Source of the DNA: Arthrobacter sp. Leaf137
GTDB taxonomy: Bacteria; Actinomycetota; Actinomycetes; Actinomycetales; Micrococcaceae
Length of the DNA: 64,000 bases
Direction of reading: 5' to 3'
Assembly: GCF_001423525.1 (NCBI RefSeq)
Contig: NZ_LMOI01000001.1
Coordinates: 554,413-618,412 of the forward strand
Part shown: in pieces, positions 56,530-64,000 of the stretch
How positions within the stretch are numbered: position 1 is the first letter of the stretch
How the letters are laid out: each line of letters begins with the position of its first letter
The notes under the pieces: generated by a model
Database searches by the model: none
Told to the model about the DNA's origin: nothing
Seen by the model: only the letters and a program-made list of their open reading frames with translations
Translations under genes and position numbers: made by a program

Positions 56530-57816
56530 TCAGGACTCCGTCAACCCGGCCTCCCGGGCCTTCGCAGCCCTGCCGTGCCGCCACAGCAGGAAGCCGATGG
56601 CAGCGGCGGACAGCATCCCCAGTCCACCCGTTACCACCAGTCCGGCGCGGACACCGAACTGTTCGGTCAGCCACCCGGCCAGCAGGCCGCCCAGGGCGTG
56701 CCCGCCCAGCAAAAGCGGCAGGTAGAGAGCCATCACCCGGCCGCGGATGGCGGGGCCGGCTTCGAGCTGGACGGCCGTGGCTGCGCTCGTCAGGAACAGG
56801 AGTGTCATGAGTCCCACCACCACCAGCATGGCGATGTACAGCGGAAGCGTGGGCATGAGGGCCGCAACCAGTTGGGACAGTCCAAAGAGTCCAGCCGCGG
56901 CCACAATCCCGCGGCGGCCCATGTTCCGGAGCCGGGCCGCGAGCAGGGCACCGGCAAGCGCACCCACGGCACTGACGGTATTGAAGAGGCCGAAGCCTTC
57001 AACGCCGTTGTGCCACACACGCTCGGCGAAGGCTGCGAGGACCACCGGCCCGTTCATGCCGAAGGCACCCAGCAGGCCCGCCAGCAGGATGAGGAGCAAC
57101 AGCCGGGGCCGCTCCCGCACGTACGCGAAGCCGGCCAGTAGCTGTCCGCGGCCCCGGGCAGCAGGAATGCCGGGAAACAGCTCAGCCGTACGGATGGCGG
57201 CGATCAGGCCGAGGACCAGCACGCCAATGGCTGCGTTCGCGGCGAATGCCGCAGCGGGGCCGGCCTGCGCGATCAGCACCCCGCTGAGGGCGGGCCCTGC
57301 CATGGCACCGAGCTGGCTGAGCGCGTTGTTGAGGCCGATGGCCGGACGCAGGGCGGCGTCGCCCACCACTTCGTTGACGAACACCTGTCGGGCGGGGCTG
57401 TCGATGGCGGAGGTAATGCCCAAGGCGACGCAGCTCGCGTACACGGCCCAGACGGTGATGGTTCCGCTGGCCACCCACGCGGCAAGGCCCAGGGCGAGGA
57501 CCACGATCACGGCCTGGCAGACCATCATGATCCGGCGTTTGGGGAACAGGTCCACCACCAGCCCGGACAGCGGCCCGACAATCAGCATGGGGAGGAATTG
57601 GAGGGCGACGGCGACGCCTACGGCCGCGGGACTGCCGGTCAGCTGCAGCACCATCCAGTCCTGGGCGAGGCGCTGCATCCAGACACCTACGCTGCCCGCT
57701 ACCTGCATGCCCAGGAAGAGCCTGTAGTTGTGCCTGGTCAGCGGCTGGTACCACCGCGGTTGGCTGTCGTGGGAAAGATGGACGGACTGCTCGGAATTCG
57801 GGCGGTCGGAAGGCAC
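56530..57816 (-). CDS. MFS transporter (TMS/enterobactin-exporter-like group)
   Basis: 428 residues, 12 predicted helices. N-terminal RWYQPLTRHNYRLFLGMQVAG, VGVWMQRLAQDWMVLQLTGSP and LPMLIVGPLSGLVVDLFPKRR (the MFS loop 2-3 motif) are typical of the actinobacterial drug/sugar exporter group formerly called DitE/EntS-like. Substrate unknown. GTG start at 57816. It is 60 bp behind the YesL-like gene and may be the tail of the galactoside operon, perhaps for efflux of surplus sugar or product, which is speculation. Confidence 0.85.
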   Translation of the reverse strand: MPSDRPNSEQSVHLSHDSQPRWYQPLTRHNYRLFLGMQVAGSVGVWMQRLAQDWMVLQLTGSPAAVGVAVALQFLPMLIVGPLSGLVVDLFPKRRIMMVCQAVIVVLALGLAAWVASGTITVWAVYASCVALGITSAIDSPARQVFVNEVVGDAALRPAIGLNNALSQLGAMAGPALSGVLIAQAGPAAAFAANAAIGVLVLGLIAAIRTAELFPGIPAARGRGQLLAGFAYVRERPRLLLLILLAGLLGAFGMNGPVVLAAFAERVWHNGVEGFGLFNTVSAVGALAGALLAARLRNMGRRGIVAAAGLFGLSQLVAALMPTLPLYIAMLVVVGLMTLLFLTSAATAVQLEAGPAIRGRVMALYLPLLLGGHALGGLLAGWLTEQFGVRAGLVVTGGLGMLSAAAIGFLLWRHGRAAKAREAGLTES

Positions 57817-57876
57817 GTCTGACTCAACTCGGTTGTGGGGCGGAAGGTGTGGTGGTGCGGTTGAGCTGTTGGTGGA

Positions 57877-58509
57877 TCAGGTGTGGCGGGCCGAGCGGAT
57901 CTTGACCGCTGCCGAGGCGAGGATCAGGGTGCCAGGGACCACCACGAAAAGGGCCACGAGCATCCAGACGAACACCGCGGCGCCGAACAGTGCGGCTGCG
58001 AGCAGGGCCGAGCCGGACCAGTCCTTGAGGGACAACGTGCGGCCCGTTCCCAGCGCGGACGTCCAACGCTCCTTCGCGTGCGTGCGGTCACCCGGAAAAT
58101 CGGACCAGGCCGCGGCAGTACGCAGCAGCAGGATGGCGCCGCAGGCGGCCAGGATCAGCGTGGCCGGCAGCACCACTTCGCGGCCAGGCAGCTGGCCCAC
58201 CCAGGCCAGCAGCAGGTTCAGCACAATGACGACGGCGGCTCCGGCCGTCAGCGCGCCAAGTTTCCAGCTGCCGGGCAGGGCAGCCTTGAAGGTTCCCCAC
58301 AGGCCGCGGACTGAATCGTCCCGGCCGTCGAGGTGCCGCTCGAGGTGGGCGATCCCCGCCGCGTAGGCCGCGGGGATCGTCACCAGGGGCAGGGACAGCA
58401 CCAGCACCAGCACCCCTGCCAGGAGGGTTTCGGAGAACAGGGCGAACCGGTTTACCGGAATGGGTTCGTGGTGGTTCGATGCGGGTGTGGTGCGGTCCAT
58501 GATGCTCAT
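57877..58509 (-). CDS. YesL-like (DUF624-type) membrane protein
   Basis: 210 residues with five or six hydrophobic helices (TLLAGVLVLVLSLPLVTIPA, VVIVLNLLLAWVGQLP, LVALFVVVPGTLILASAAV). The opening helix and the segment AHLERHLDGRDDSVRGLWGTF resemble DUF624-like proteins encoded beside CUT1 permeases in actinobacteria. More divergent than the copy at 49.6 kb, so family assignment is moderate. It is 23 bp behind the permease gene, in the same unit. Confidence 0.6.
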   Translation of the reverse strand: MSIMDRTTPASNHHEPIPVNRFALFSETLLAGVLVLVLSLPLVTIPAAYAAGIAHLERHLDGRDDSVRGLWGTFKAALPGSWKLGALTAGAAVVIVLNLLLAWVGQLPGREVVLPATLILAACGAILLLRTAAAWSDFPGDRTHAKERWTSALGTGRTLSLKDWSGSALLAAALFGAAVFVWMLVALFVVVPGTLILASAAVKIRSARHT

Positions 58510-58532
58510 TTCCGTCGTGCTCCCTTGTCCCG

Positions 58533-59450
58533 TTAGCCTTTGAGGCCCTGGGTGGAGACGCCTTCGACGATGTAGCGCTGGAAGATCAGGAAGAAGATCA
58601 GCACCGGGAGCAGGGCCAGGACGGACATGGCGATCATGGCGCCGTAGTCCGAGGACTGGGTCTGGTCCTGGAAGAGCCTCAGCGCGAGGGGCAGCGGGTA
58701 TTTTTCCGGGGTGTTGAGGTAGAGCAGCGGGCCGAGGAAGTCGTTCCAGCTCCAGATGAAGGAGAAGATCGAGGTGGAGATCAGGGCCGGTTTCATCAGT
58801 GGGAGCATGATGGAGCCGAAGATCCGTACGTGCCCGGCGCCGTCGATCCGTGCCGCTTCGTCGAGCTCTGCGGGCAGGCCGCGCATGAACTGGACCATGA
58901 GGAAGACGAAGAACGCGTCGGCGGCAAGGAACTTGCCGATCAACAGCGGAATGTAGGTATCCACCAGCCCCAGCTGCTGGAAGATGATGTACTGCGGGAT
59001 GATCACCACGTGGAAGGGCAGCAGGAGGGTGGCGATCATCATGCCGAAGAACACGCTCCGGCCGGGGAACTTGATCCGGGCGAACGCGTAGGCCGAGACG
59101 GACGCGGAGAGGATGGTGCCCACCACCGCGCCGAGGGCCAGGATCAGCGAGTTGGTGAAGAACTGCATCGTGGAGACCCCGCCGATGCCGTCCAGGGCCG
59201 TGACGAAGTTATCGAGGCTGAAGTTCTCTGACCACAGCGAGGTGTTTCCGCCGCCGATCTCGGAGTTCGGTTTGAACGCCGAGGCGATCATCCACAGGCC
59301 CGGGTACAGCACGATGCCGGTCAGGACGAGGGCCGCGAGGTGGAAGACGGTGCTCTTGGCCCGTTTGGCGCCGACAGACTCGGATTTCGGGTTGTATACC
59401 GGGGCTCCGGTCTCCGGTGCGGACTGGGTAGGCGTTGCCATGGTTGTCAT
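58533..59450 (-). CDS. CUT1 carbohydrate ABC transporter permease (MalG-like)
   Basis: 305 residues, six helices. EAA loop DEAARIDGAGHVRIFGSIMLP, and the C-terminal YIVEGVSTQGLKG typical for MalG-type subunits. N-terminal 30 residues are polar. It overlaps the upstream permease by 4 bp (ATGA), so the two channel halves are made together. Likely imports galactosides for the divergent GH42 enzyme. Confidence 0.92.
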   Translation of the reverse strand: MTTMATPTQSAPETGAPVYNPKSESVGAKRAKSTVFHLAALVLTGIVLYPGLWMIASAFKPNSEIGGGNTSLWSENFSLDNFVTALDGIGGVSTMQFFTNSLILALGAVVGTILSASVSAYAFARIKFPGRSVFFGMMIATLLLPFHVVIIPQYIIFQQLGLVDTYIPLLIGKFLAADAFFVFLMVQFMRGLPAELDEAARIDGAGHVRIFGSIMLPLMKPALISTSIFSFIWSWNDFLGPLLYLNTPEKYPLPLALRLFQDQTQSSDYGAMIAMSVLALLPVLIFFLIFQRYIVEGVSTQGLKG

Positions 59451-60400
59451 TTCGAATCACCGCTGTAGTGGACCCAGGACTTGGACGTTTTGAAGAAGAT
59501 CAGGGTAATGATGCCCACCACGATCACCAGCAGCCAGGCCATCGCCGAGGCGTAACCCATCCGGAAATCGCTGAAGCCGCGCAGGTACAGGTAGAGGGTG
59601 TAGAAGAGGGTGGAACCGGCCGGGCCGCCTTCACCGTTGGAGATGATGAACGCTGACGCGAAGATCTGGAACGCGTGGATGGTTTCCATCAGCAGGTTGA
59701 AGAAGATCACCGGGGAGAGCATGGGCCAGGTGATGTTGAAGAACTTCCGTACCGGCCCCGCACCGTCCATGGACGCTGCCTCGTAGAGTTCGTTCGGGAT
59801 CTGCTTGAGCCCTGCGAGGAAGATGACCATCGGTGCACCGAACTGCCACACCGTGAGCAGGATGAACATCGGCATGGTCATGGTGGGGTTGCCCACCCAG
59901 CCGCCGAGGTTGATCCCGAAGAAGGACAGGCCCTGGTCCACCGGGCCCGAATCGCCGAACATCGCCTTCCACACGATCGCGATCGATACCGAGGCGCCGA
60001 TCAGCGAGGGGGCGTAGAACGCGGAGCGGTAGAAGCCCTGGCCGCGGCGCTTGCTGTTGAGCAGCATCGCCACCGCCAGCGCGGCGGCGAGCTTGAGCGG
60101 GGTGCCGAAGACCACATAGCCCACGGTCACCCCGACGGACTGCAGGAACCGTTCGTCCTGGAACAGGGTGATGTAGTTATCCAGCCCGATCCATTTGGGC
60201 GGCTCGAACAGGTTGTAGTTGGTGAAGGACAGGTAGAGCGAGGAAATCATCGGCCCAACAGTGAGGGCAATGAATCCCAGCAGCCAGGGCAGCAGGAAAG
60301 TGTAGCCGGCGCGGGCATCCACCCCGCCCCGCCTCGACTTGCGAAGCGGGGCAGGACCGGATTGCGTCGATCGCCTGCTCAGGGTTGGGCTTTGAGTCAC
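59447..60400 (-). CDS. CUT1 carbohydrate ABC transporter permease (MalF-like)
   Basis: 317 residues, GTG start. Six helices with GYTFLLPWLLGFIALTVGPM at the start, FTNYNLFEPPKWIGLDNY after helix 1 and the EAA loop EAASMDGAGPVRKFFNITWP. It follows the binding-protein gene by 30 bp. The N-terminal Arg/Ser-rich tail is cytoplasmic. Confidence 0.92.
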   Translation of the reverse strand: MTQSPTLSRRSTQSGPAPLRKSRRGGVDARAGYTFLLPWLLGFIALTVGPMISSLYLSFTNYNLFEPPKWIGLDNYITLFQDERFLQSVGVTVGYVVFGTPLKLAAALAVAMLLNSKRRGQGFYRSAFYAPSLIGASVSIAIVWKAMFGDSGPVDQGLSFFGINLGGWVGNPTMTMPMFILLTVWQFGAPMVIFLAGLKQIPNELYEAASMDGAGPVRKFFNITWPMLSPVIFFNLLMETIHAFQIFASAFIISNGEGGPAGSTLFYTLYLYLRGFSDFRMGYASAMAWLLVIVVGIITLIFFKTSKSWVHYSGDSK

Positions 60401-60430
60401 GAGTTCAGTCCGTCAGTTGTGAAGCCCGTA

Positions 60431-61720
60431 TCAGGCATTCTGCTTGATAAGGTCTTCGGCTTCCTTGAACCAGGCGTCGGTGGCACCGTTGATGTCCAGC
60501 TTGCCGTAGTTCAGGTCCGAGGCGATGCGCTTGAAGGAAGTCTCCAGCGTGCCGAAGCCGACGATGGGCGGCTCGGGAGCGTCCTTGAGGTACTGCGAGA
60601 TGGACGTTTCGTAGTCGACCACAACCTTGTCCGTACCCTCGAAGGTGGTGCCGTCGCGCTGCGTCTTGGACGCGGGGACGCCGCGGGAGGTCTTGAAGAT
60701 CTGGCCTACCTCGGGGTCGTTTACCATGAAGTCGATAAAGCGGGCAGCAGCGTCCTTGAACTTGGTCTTGGCGCTGGCCACCATCAGCATGGACGGCTTC
60801 AGGAACAGGCCCAGGTTGTCCGCGTCATCGGAGGGGACCGGAACGAGCTTGAGTTCCTTTGCGCCGCTGTCGCCGAGGTAGCCGGCCATGAAGTTGTCCC
60901 AGGTGACCTCGGTTGCGGTGACGTTGGAGCCGAACGGCGACTTCGGTGCCAGCTGCGTGACGCGTTCTTCGGAGACGATCGCGGGGGTGCCGCGAAGATC
61001 AGCGGTGAGGTTCCACCACTTCTTCAGGTCGTCCTTGCTGAAGCCGAGCTTGCCCTCGGAGGTGAAGGCCTCGATGTTGTTCTGCCGCAGCCAGACGTTG
61101 AACATCCACCAGACGCCCGTGTAGTCAGTGCCGCCGAAGAGGGCACCGTTGCTCTTGCTGCCCACCTCGGTGAGGAAGGTGTTGAATTCCTTGTAGGTCC
61201 AGCTTCCGTCCGGCTCGGCGATGCCCAGGGAGGCCAGCTTGGCGGGATCGTAGTAAACGGCGAACGCGTTGGTGCTGGTGGGGATGCCGTAGGTCTTGCC
61301 CTTGATCTGGCCGGAAGGCAGCAGGGACTTTTCGAAGGCATCGGTGTTGATCTTGACCGTGCCCAGGTCCAGCAGCTGGTTGCGCTGGCCGTAGTCGCGC
61401 AGGTAGGACAGGTCCCACTGCATGACGTCGGGCAGGCCGCCGCCGGCAGCTTCGGTGGCACGCTTCTGCCAGTAGCCGGCGAAGTCGGTGAAGTTGCCGT
61501 TGACCTTGATGTCCGGGTTCTTCGACTCGAACAGGGCAATGGCCTTGCGGGTGCGCTCGGCACGGTCGTCGTTGCCCCACCAGGTGTAGTTGATGGTAAC
61601 GGGATTGTCCGCCGAACCGGTTTGTCCTGAGGTGCTGGATCCGGTTCCGCAGGCCGCCAGTACGCCGGCAGATGCGGTGCCGACGGCTACGGTTGTAAGG
61701 AAATGCCTTCTGTTGATCAC
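60431..61720 (-). CDS. Sugar-binding lipoprotein of CUT1 importer (galactoside context)
   Basis: 429 residues. The N-terminus has a Tat-type NRRHFLTT motif and lipobox LAAC, so it is an exported lipoprotein. Family-1 fold with VTINYTWWGNDDRAERT, FESKNPDIKVNGNFTDFAGY and GTDYTGVWWMFNVWLRQ. I choose GTG 61720, which has GGAGG 5 bases upstream and keeps the twin-arginine motif near the start; the longer frame opens at 61747. First gene of the operon divergent from the beta-galactosidase. Confidence 0.9.
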   Translation of the reverse strand: MINRRHFLTTVAVGTASAGVLAACGTGSSTSGQTGSADNPVTINYTWWGNDDRAERTRKAIALFESKNPDIKVNGNFTDFAGYWQKRATEAAGGGLPDVMQWDLSYLRDYGQRNQLLDLGTVKINTDAFEKSLLPSGQIKGKTYGIPTSTNAFAVYYDPAKLASLGIAEPDGSWTYKEFNTFLTEVGSKSNGALFGGTDYTGVWWMFNVWLRQNNIEAFTSEGKLGFSKDDLKKWWNLTADLRGTPAIVSEERVTQLAPKSPFGSNVTATEVTWDNFMAGYLGDSGAKELKLVPVPSDDADNLGLFLKPSMLMVASAKTKFKDAAARFIDFMVNDPEVGQIFKTSRGVPASKTQRDGTTFEGTDKVVVDYETSISQYLKDAPEPPIVGFGTLETSFKRIASDLNYGKLDINGATDAWFKEAEDLIKQNA

Positions 61721-61796
61721 GGGAGCCTCCTTGCTCAATGTGTGCAATCCCTGATCTCATCTACAACGTAAGTAGTGAGCTGGCTTACACGGCTTC

Positions 61797-61843
61797 TGAA
61801 ACGATACAATATCGGCATTCCGGGAATTGGGCAAGCGTTTTCC
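61797..61843. promoter_or_regulatory. Two LacI-type operator candidates between importer and GH42
   Basis: TGAAACGATACA (61797-61808) is related to the rhamnose-type sites at 9 of 12 positions, and GGCAAGCGTTTTCC (61830-61843) is a CG-centred near palindrome of the LacI/GalR kind. Both are in the 176-bp divergent region, so one regulator could control importer and beta-galactosidase together. Confidence 0.55.
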
Positions 61844-61896
61844 AATCCACAGGTTTTCCCATCCCGTTCCACTGGTTCAGCAGACATAGGAGTCCC

Positions 61897-63912
61897 ATGG
61901 CAACGCAGGAAATTAACGGTCCGGCAAGTGTTTGGAGCAACGTCGAAGGCCTCGGATTCGGCGGCGATTACAACCCCGAGCAGTGGCCCGTGAGCGTCCG
62001 GCTGGAGGACCTTGAGCTGATGCAGGAGGCCGGCGTGAACTTCCTGAGCGTCGGGATCTTCTCCTGGGCACTGCTGGAACCGGTTGAGGGCCAGTACGAT
62101 TTCGGCTGGCTTGACGAGGTGCTGGACAACCTCGCAGGCATCGGCGTCAAGGTCGCCCTCGCCACAGCGACCGCCGCTCCCCCGGCGTGGCTGGTCCGCA
62201 AGCATCCGGAAATCCTGCCCGTCACGGCTGACGGAACCGTGCTGGGACCGGGCTCACGGCGGCACTACACACCGTCGTCGGCCGTCTACCGGCGCTATGC
62301 CACGGGCATCACGCGAGTCCTTGCCGAACGCTACAAGGACCACCCTGCGCTGGCGCTCTGGCACGTGGACAACGAGCTGGGTTGCCACATTTCCGAGTTC
62401 TACGGCGAAGAGGACGCAGCCGCCTTCCGCCGCTGGCTGGAACGGCGCTACGGCACCATCGGCGCCCTCAACGCGTCCTGGGGCACCGCGTTCTGGAGCC
62501 AGAACTACGCGTCGTTCGAAGAGATCCTGCCGCCCTCAGTTGCCCCCAGCACGCTGAACCCCGGGCAGCAGCTGGACTTCCAGCGCTTCAATTCCCGGGC
62601 CCTGATGGACTACTACCGCGAACTCGTGGCCGTACTCCGGGAGGTGACCCCGCGCATTCCCTGCACCACCAACCTCATGGCCTCCAGCGCCACGAAATCC
62701 ATGGACTACTTCAACTGGGCCAAGGATTTGGACGTCATCGCCAACGATCACTACCTTGTGGCCGCCGACCCCGAACGGCACATTGAACTCGCGTTCAGCT
62801 CGGACCTGACCCGGGGCATTGCGGGCGGCGACCCGTGGATCCTGATGGAACACTCGACGTCGGCCGTCAACTGGCAGCCCCGCAACCAGCCGAAGATGCC
62901 CGGCGAAATGCTCCGGAACTCGCTGGCGCACGTGGGCCGCGGTGCGGACGCCGTGATGTTCTTCCAGTGGCGGCAGAGCTTCGCGGGGTCAGAAAAATTC
63001 CACTCCGCCATGGTGCCGCACGGCGGCCGGGACACACGGGTATGGCGCGAGGTGGTGGACCTGGGCGCGGCGCTGAAGCTGCTCGAACCGGTCCGCGGTT
63101 CCCGGGTGGAGTCCCGGGCGGCCATCGTTTTCGACTATGAGGCGTGGTGGGCCAGCGAGATCGATTCGAAGCCGAGCATCGACGTGAAGTACCTGGACCT
63201 GCTCCGGGCGTTCCACCGGTCCCTGTTCCTGAAGGGCGTCTCTGTGGACATCGTCCACCCGTCGGCGCCGCTCGAGGGCTACGACCTGGTGCTCGTCTGC
63301 ACGCTTTATGCCGTGTCCGACGCCGATGCCGCCAACATCTCCAAGGCGGCCTCCGCCGGCGCCACGGTCCTGGTCAGCTACTTCAGCGGGATCGCGGACC
63401 CGCAGGACCATATTCGGCTCGGCGGGTACCCCGGAGCTTTCCGGGACCTGCTGGGCGTGCGGGTGGAAGAGTTCCACCCGCTGCTGGCCGGATCGCAGTT
63501 GAAGCTCGACGACGGCACCGTCTCCTCGGTGTGGAGCGAGCACGTGCACCTGGCCGGCGCCGAAGCGGTTCAGGCCTTCACGGAGTATCCGCTGGAGGGG
63601 GTACCAGCCCTGACCCGCCGGTCCGTGGGCAGCGGCGCCGCCTGGTACCTTGCCACCTTCCCCGACCGCAACGGCGTCGACGCACTGGTGGACCGGCTGC
63701 TCGCCGAATCGGGTGTCTCCCCCGCGGCCGCCGCCGACGCCGGCGTGGAGCTGGTCCGTCGGCGCTCGGACGACGGGCAGGGCTTCCTGTTCGCCATCAA
63801 CCACACCCGCTCCACCGCCGCCGTTTCGGCCACCGGCACCGATTTGCTGACCGGCGAGCCCTTTGGCGGCTCCGTTCCGGCGGGCAGCATTGCGGTGATC
63901 AGGGAGGGCTAG
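61897..63912 (+). CDS. Beta-galactosidase, GH42
   Basis: 671 residues, full length for GH42. TIM-barrel start FGGDYNPEQWP, acid/base Glu160 in LWHVDNELGCHIS, nucleophile Glu318 in WILMEHSTSAVNW, then the trimerisation domain (IVFDYEAWWASEIDSKPS) and a C-terminal beta domain (GFLFAINHTRSTAAV). No signal peptide, so it hydrolyses imported galactosides such as galacto-oligosaccharides from pectic galactan. ATG 61897 follows AGGAG. Divergent from the importer operon with LacI-type sites between. Confidence 0.95.
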   Translation: MATQEINGPASVWSNVEGLGFGGDYNPEQWPVSVRLEDLELMQEAGVNFLSVGIFSWALLEPVEGQYDFGWLDEVLDNLAGIGVKVALATATAAPPAWLVRKHPEILPVTADGTVLGPGSRRHYTPSSAVYRRYATGITRVLAERYKDHPALALWHVDNELGCHISEFYGEEDAAAFRRWLERRYGTIGALNASWGTAFWSQNYASFEEILPPSVAPSTLNPGQQLDFQRFNSRALMDYYRELVAVLREVTPRIPCTTNLMASSATKSMDYFNWAKDLDVIANDHYLVAADPERHIELAFSSDLTRGIAGGDPWILMEHSTSAVNWQPRNQPKMPGEMLRNSLAHVGRGADAVMFFQWRQSFAGSEKFHSAMVPHGGRDTRVWREVVDLGAALKLLEPVRGSRVESRAAIVFDYEAWWASEIDSKPSIDVKYLDLLRAFHRSLFLKGVSVDIVHPSAPLEGYDLVLVCTLYAVSDADAANISKAASAGATVLVSYFSGIADPQDHIRLGGYPGAFRDLLGVRVEEFHPLLAGSQLKLDDGTVSSVWSEHVHLAGAEAVQAFTEYPLEGVPALTRRSVGSGAAWYLATFPDRNGVDALVDRLLAESGVSPAAAADAGVELVRRRSDDGQGFLFAINHTRSTAAVSATGTDLLTGEPFGGSVPAGSIAVIREG

Positions 63913-63938
63913 GCACCTTCGGTCCATACATACGTACG

Positions 63939-63966
63939 ACGGCGGTGCCTTCTTGGGCGCCGCCGT
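63939..63966 (+). terminator. Hairpin downstream of GH42
   Basis: ACGGCGGTGCC (63939-63949) pairs with GGCGCCGCCGT (63956-63966) with one G-T wobble around a 6-base loop, 26 bp after the stop. T-run afterwards is weak. The last 34 bases of the window show nothing recognisable. Confidence 0.6.
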
Positions 63967-64000
63967 TCTGCTGTGGCGGAGGTACTTGGCCGTCGTCATC

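Overview
The window is ordinary high-GC actinobacterial chromosome. Gene content and synteny point to the Micrococcaceae, most likely Arthrobacter or Pseudarthrobacter: menaquinone genes (menB, menE, menA), a Rex/glutaredoxin/bS22/BldC-like block, System II cytochrome c biogenesis with a histidine phosphatase, an iniBAC-like dynamin locus, many GTG starts, and CUT1 sugar importers without their own ATPases. I saw no rRNA, tRNA, CRISPR array, prophage or transposase.

Layout. 1-3.4 kb: truncated amino-acid permease, manganese Nramp transporter, CPBP membrane protease. 3.4-8.4 kb: a CUT1 sugar importer (binding protein plus two permeases) followed by an uncharacterised 597-residue protein that resembles a polysaccharide-lyase scaffold. 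8.6-13.7 kb: VOC protein, menB-menE-menA and three small membrane proteins. 13.6-22.6 kb: five genes in one direction, membrane-anchored Hsp70-like protein, LuxR-type regulator, IniB-like Asp/Asn/Ser repeat protein, and two dynamin-like GTPases resembling IniA and IniC. 22.8-27.7 kb: CcsB, ResB, CcdA, TlpA/ResA and a histidine phosphatase. 27.9-32.7 kb: YceI, two small membrane proteins, Rex, glutaredoxin, HAD phosphatase, the 32-residue ribosomal protein bS22 and a BldC-like DNA-binding protein. 32.8-34.2 kb: DAHP synthase behind a leaderless 19-codon leader peptide (W-Y-A-Y-F) and attenuator-like hairpins.

34.2-55.1 kb is a pectin (rhamnogalacturonan) and L-rhamnose utilisation region. One operon reads rhaM-rhaI-rhaDE-rhaB-lutA-lutB-lutC-acetylesterase, which would carry L-rhamnose to DHAP and L-lactaldehyde, then L-lactate, then pyruvate. 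Facing it are a LacI regulator and a second operon of a YesL protein, an LplABC/YtcQ-like oligosaccharide importer, rhamnogalacturonan acetylesterase and a DUF1961 protein. A Gfo/Idh oxidoreductase and a GH78 alpha-L-rhamnosidase follow on the other strand. 55.1-64 kb is a beta-galactoside system: GH42 beta-galactosidase divergent from a CUT1 importer, a second YesL-like protein, an MFS transporter and an orphan binding protein. LacI-type operator-like palindromes lie in front of most of these units.

The items most worth following up are the Hsp70-LuxR-IniB-IniA-IniC-like array with its intercistronic hairpin, the aromatic leader peptide ahead of DAHP synthase, the joining of rhamnose and lactate oxidation genes in one operon, the 30-bp perfect inverted repeat at 34.2 kb, and the unknown 597-residue protein beside the first sugar importer.
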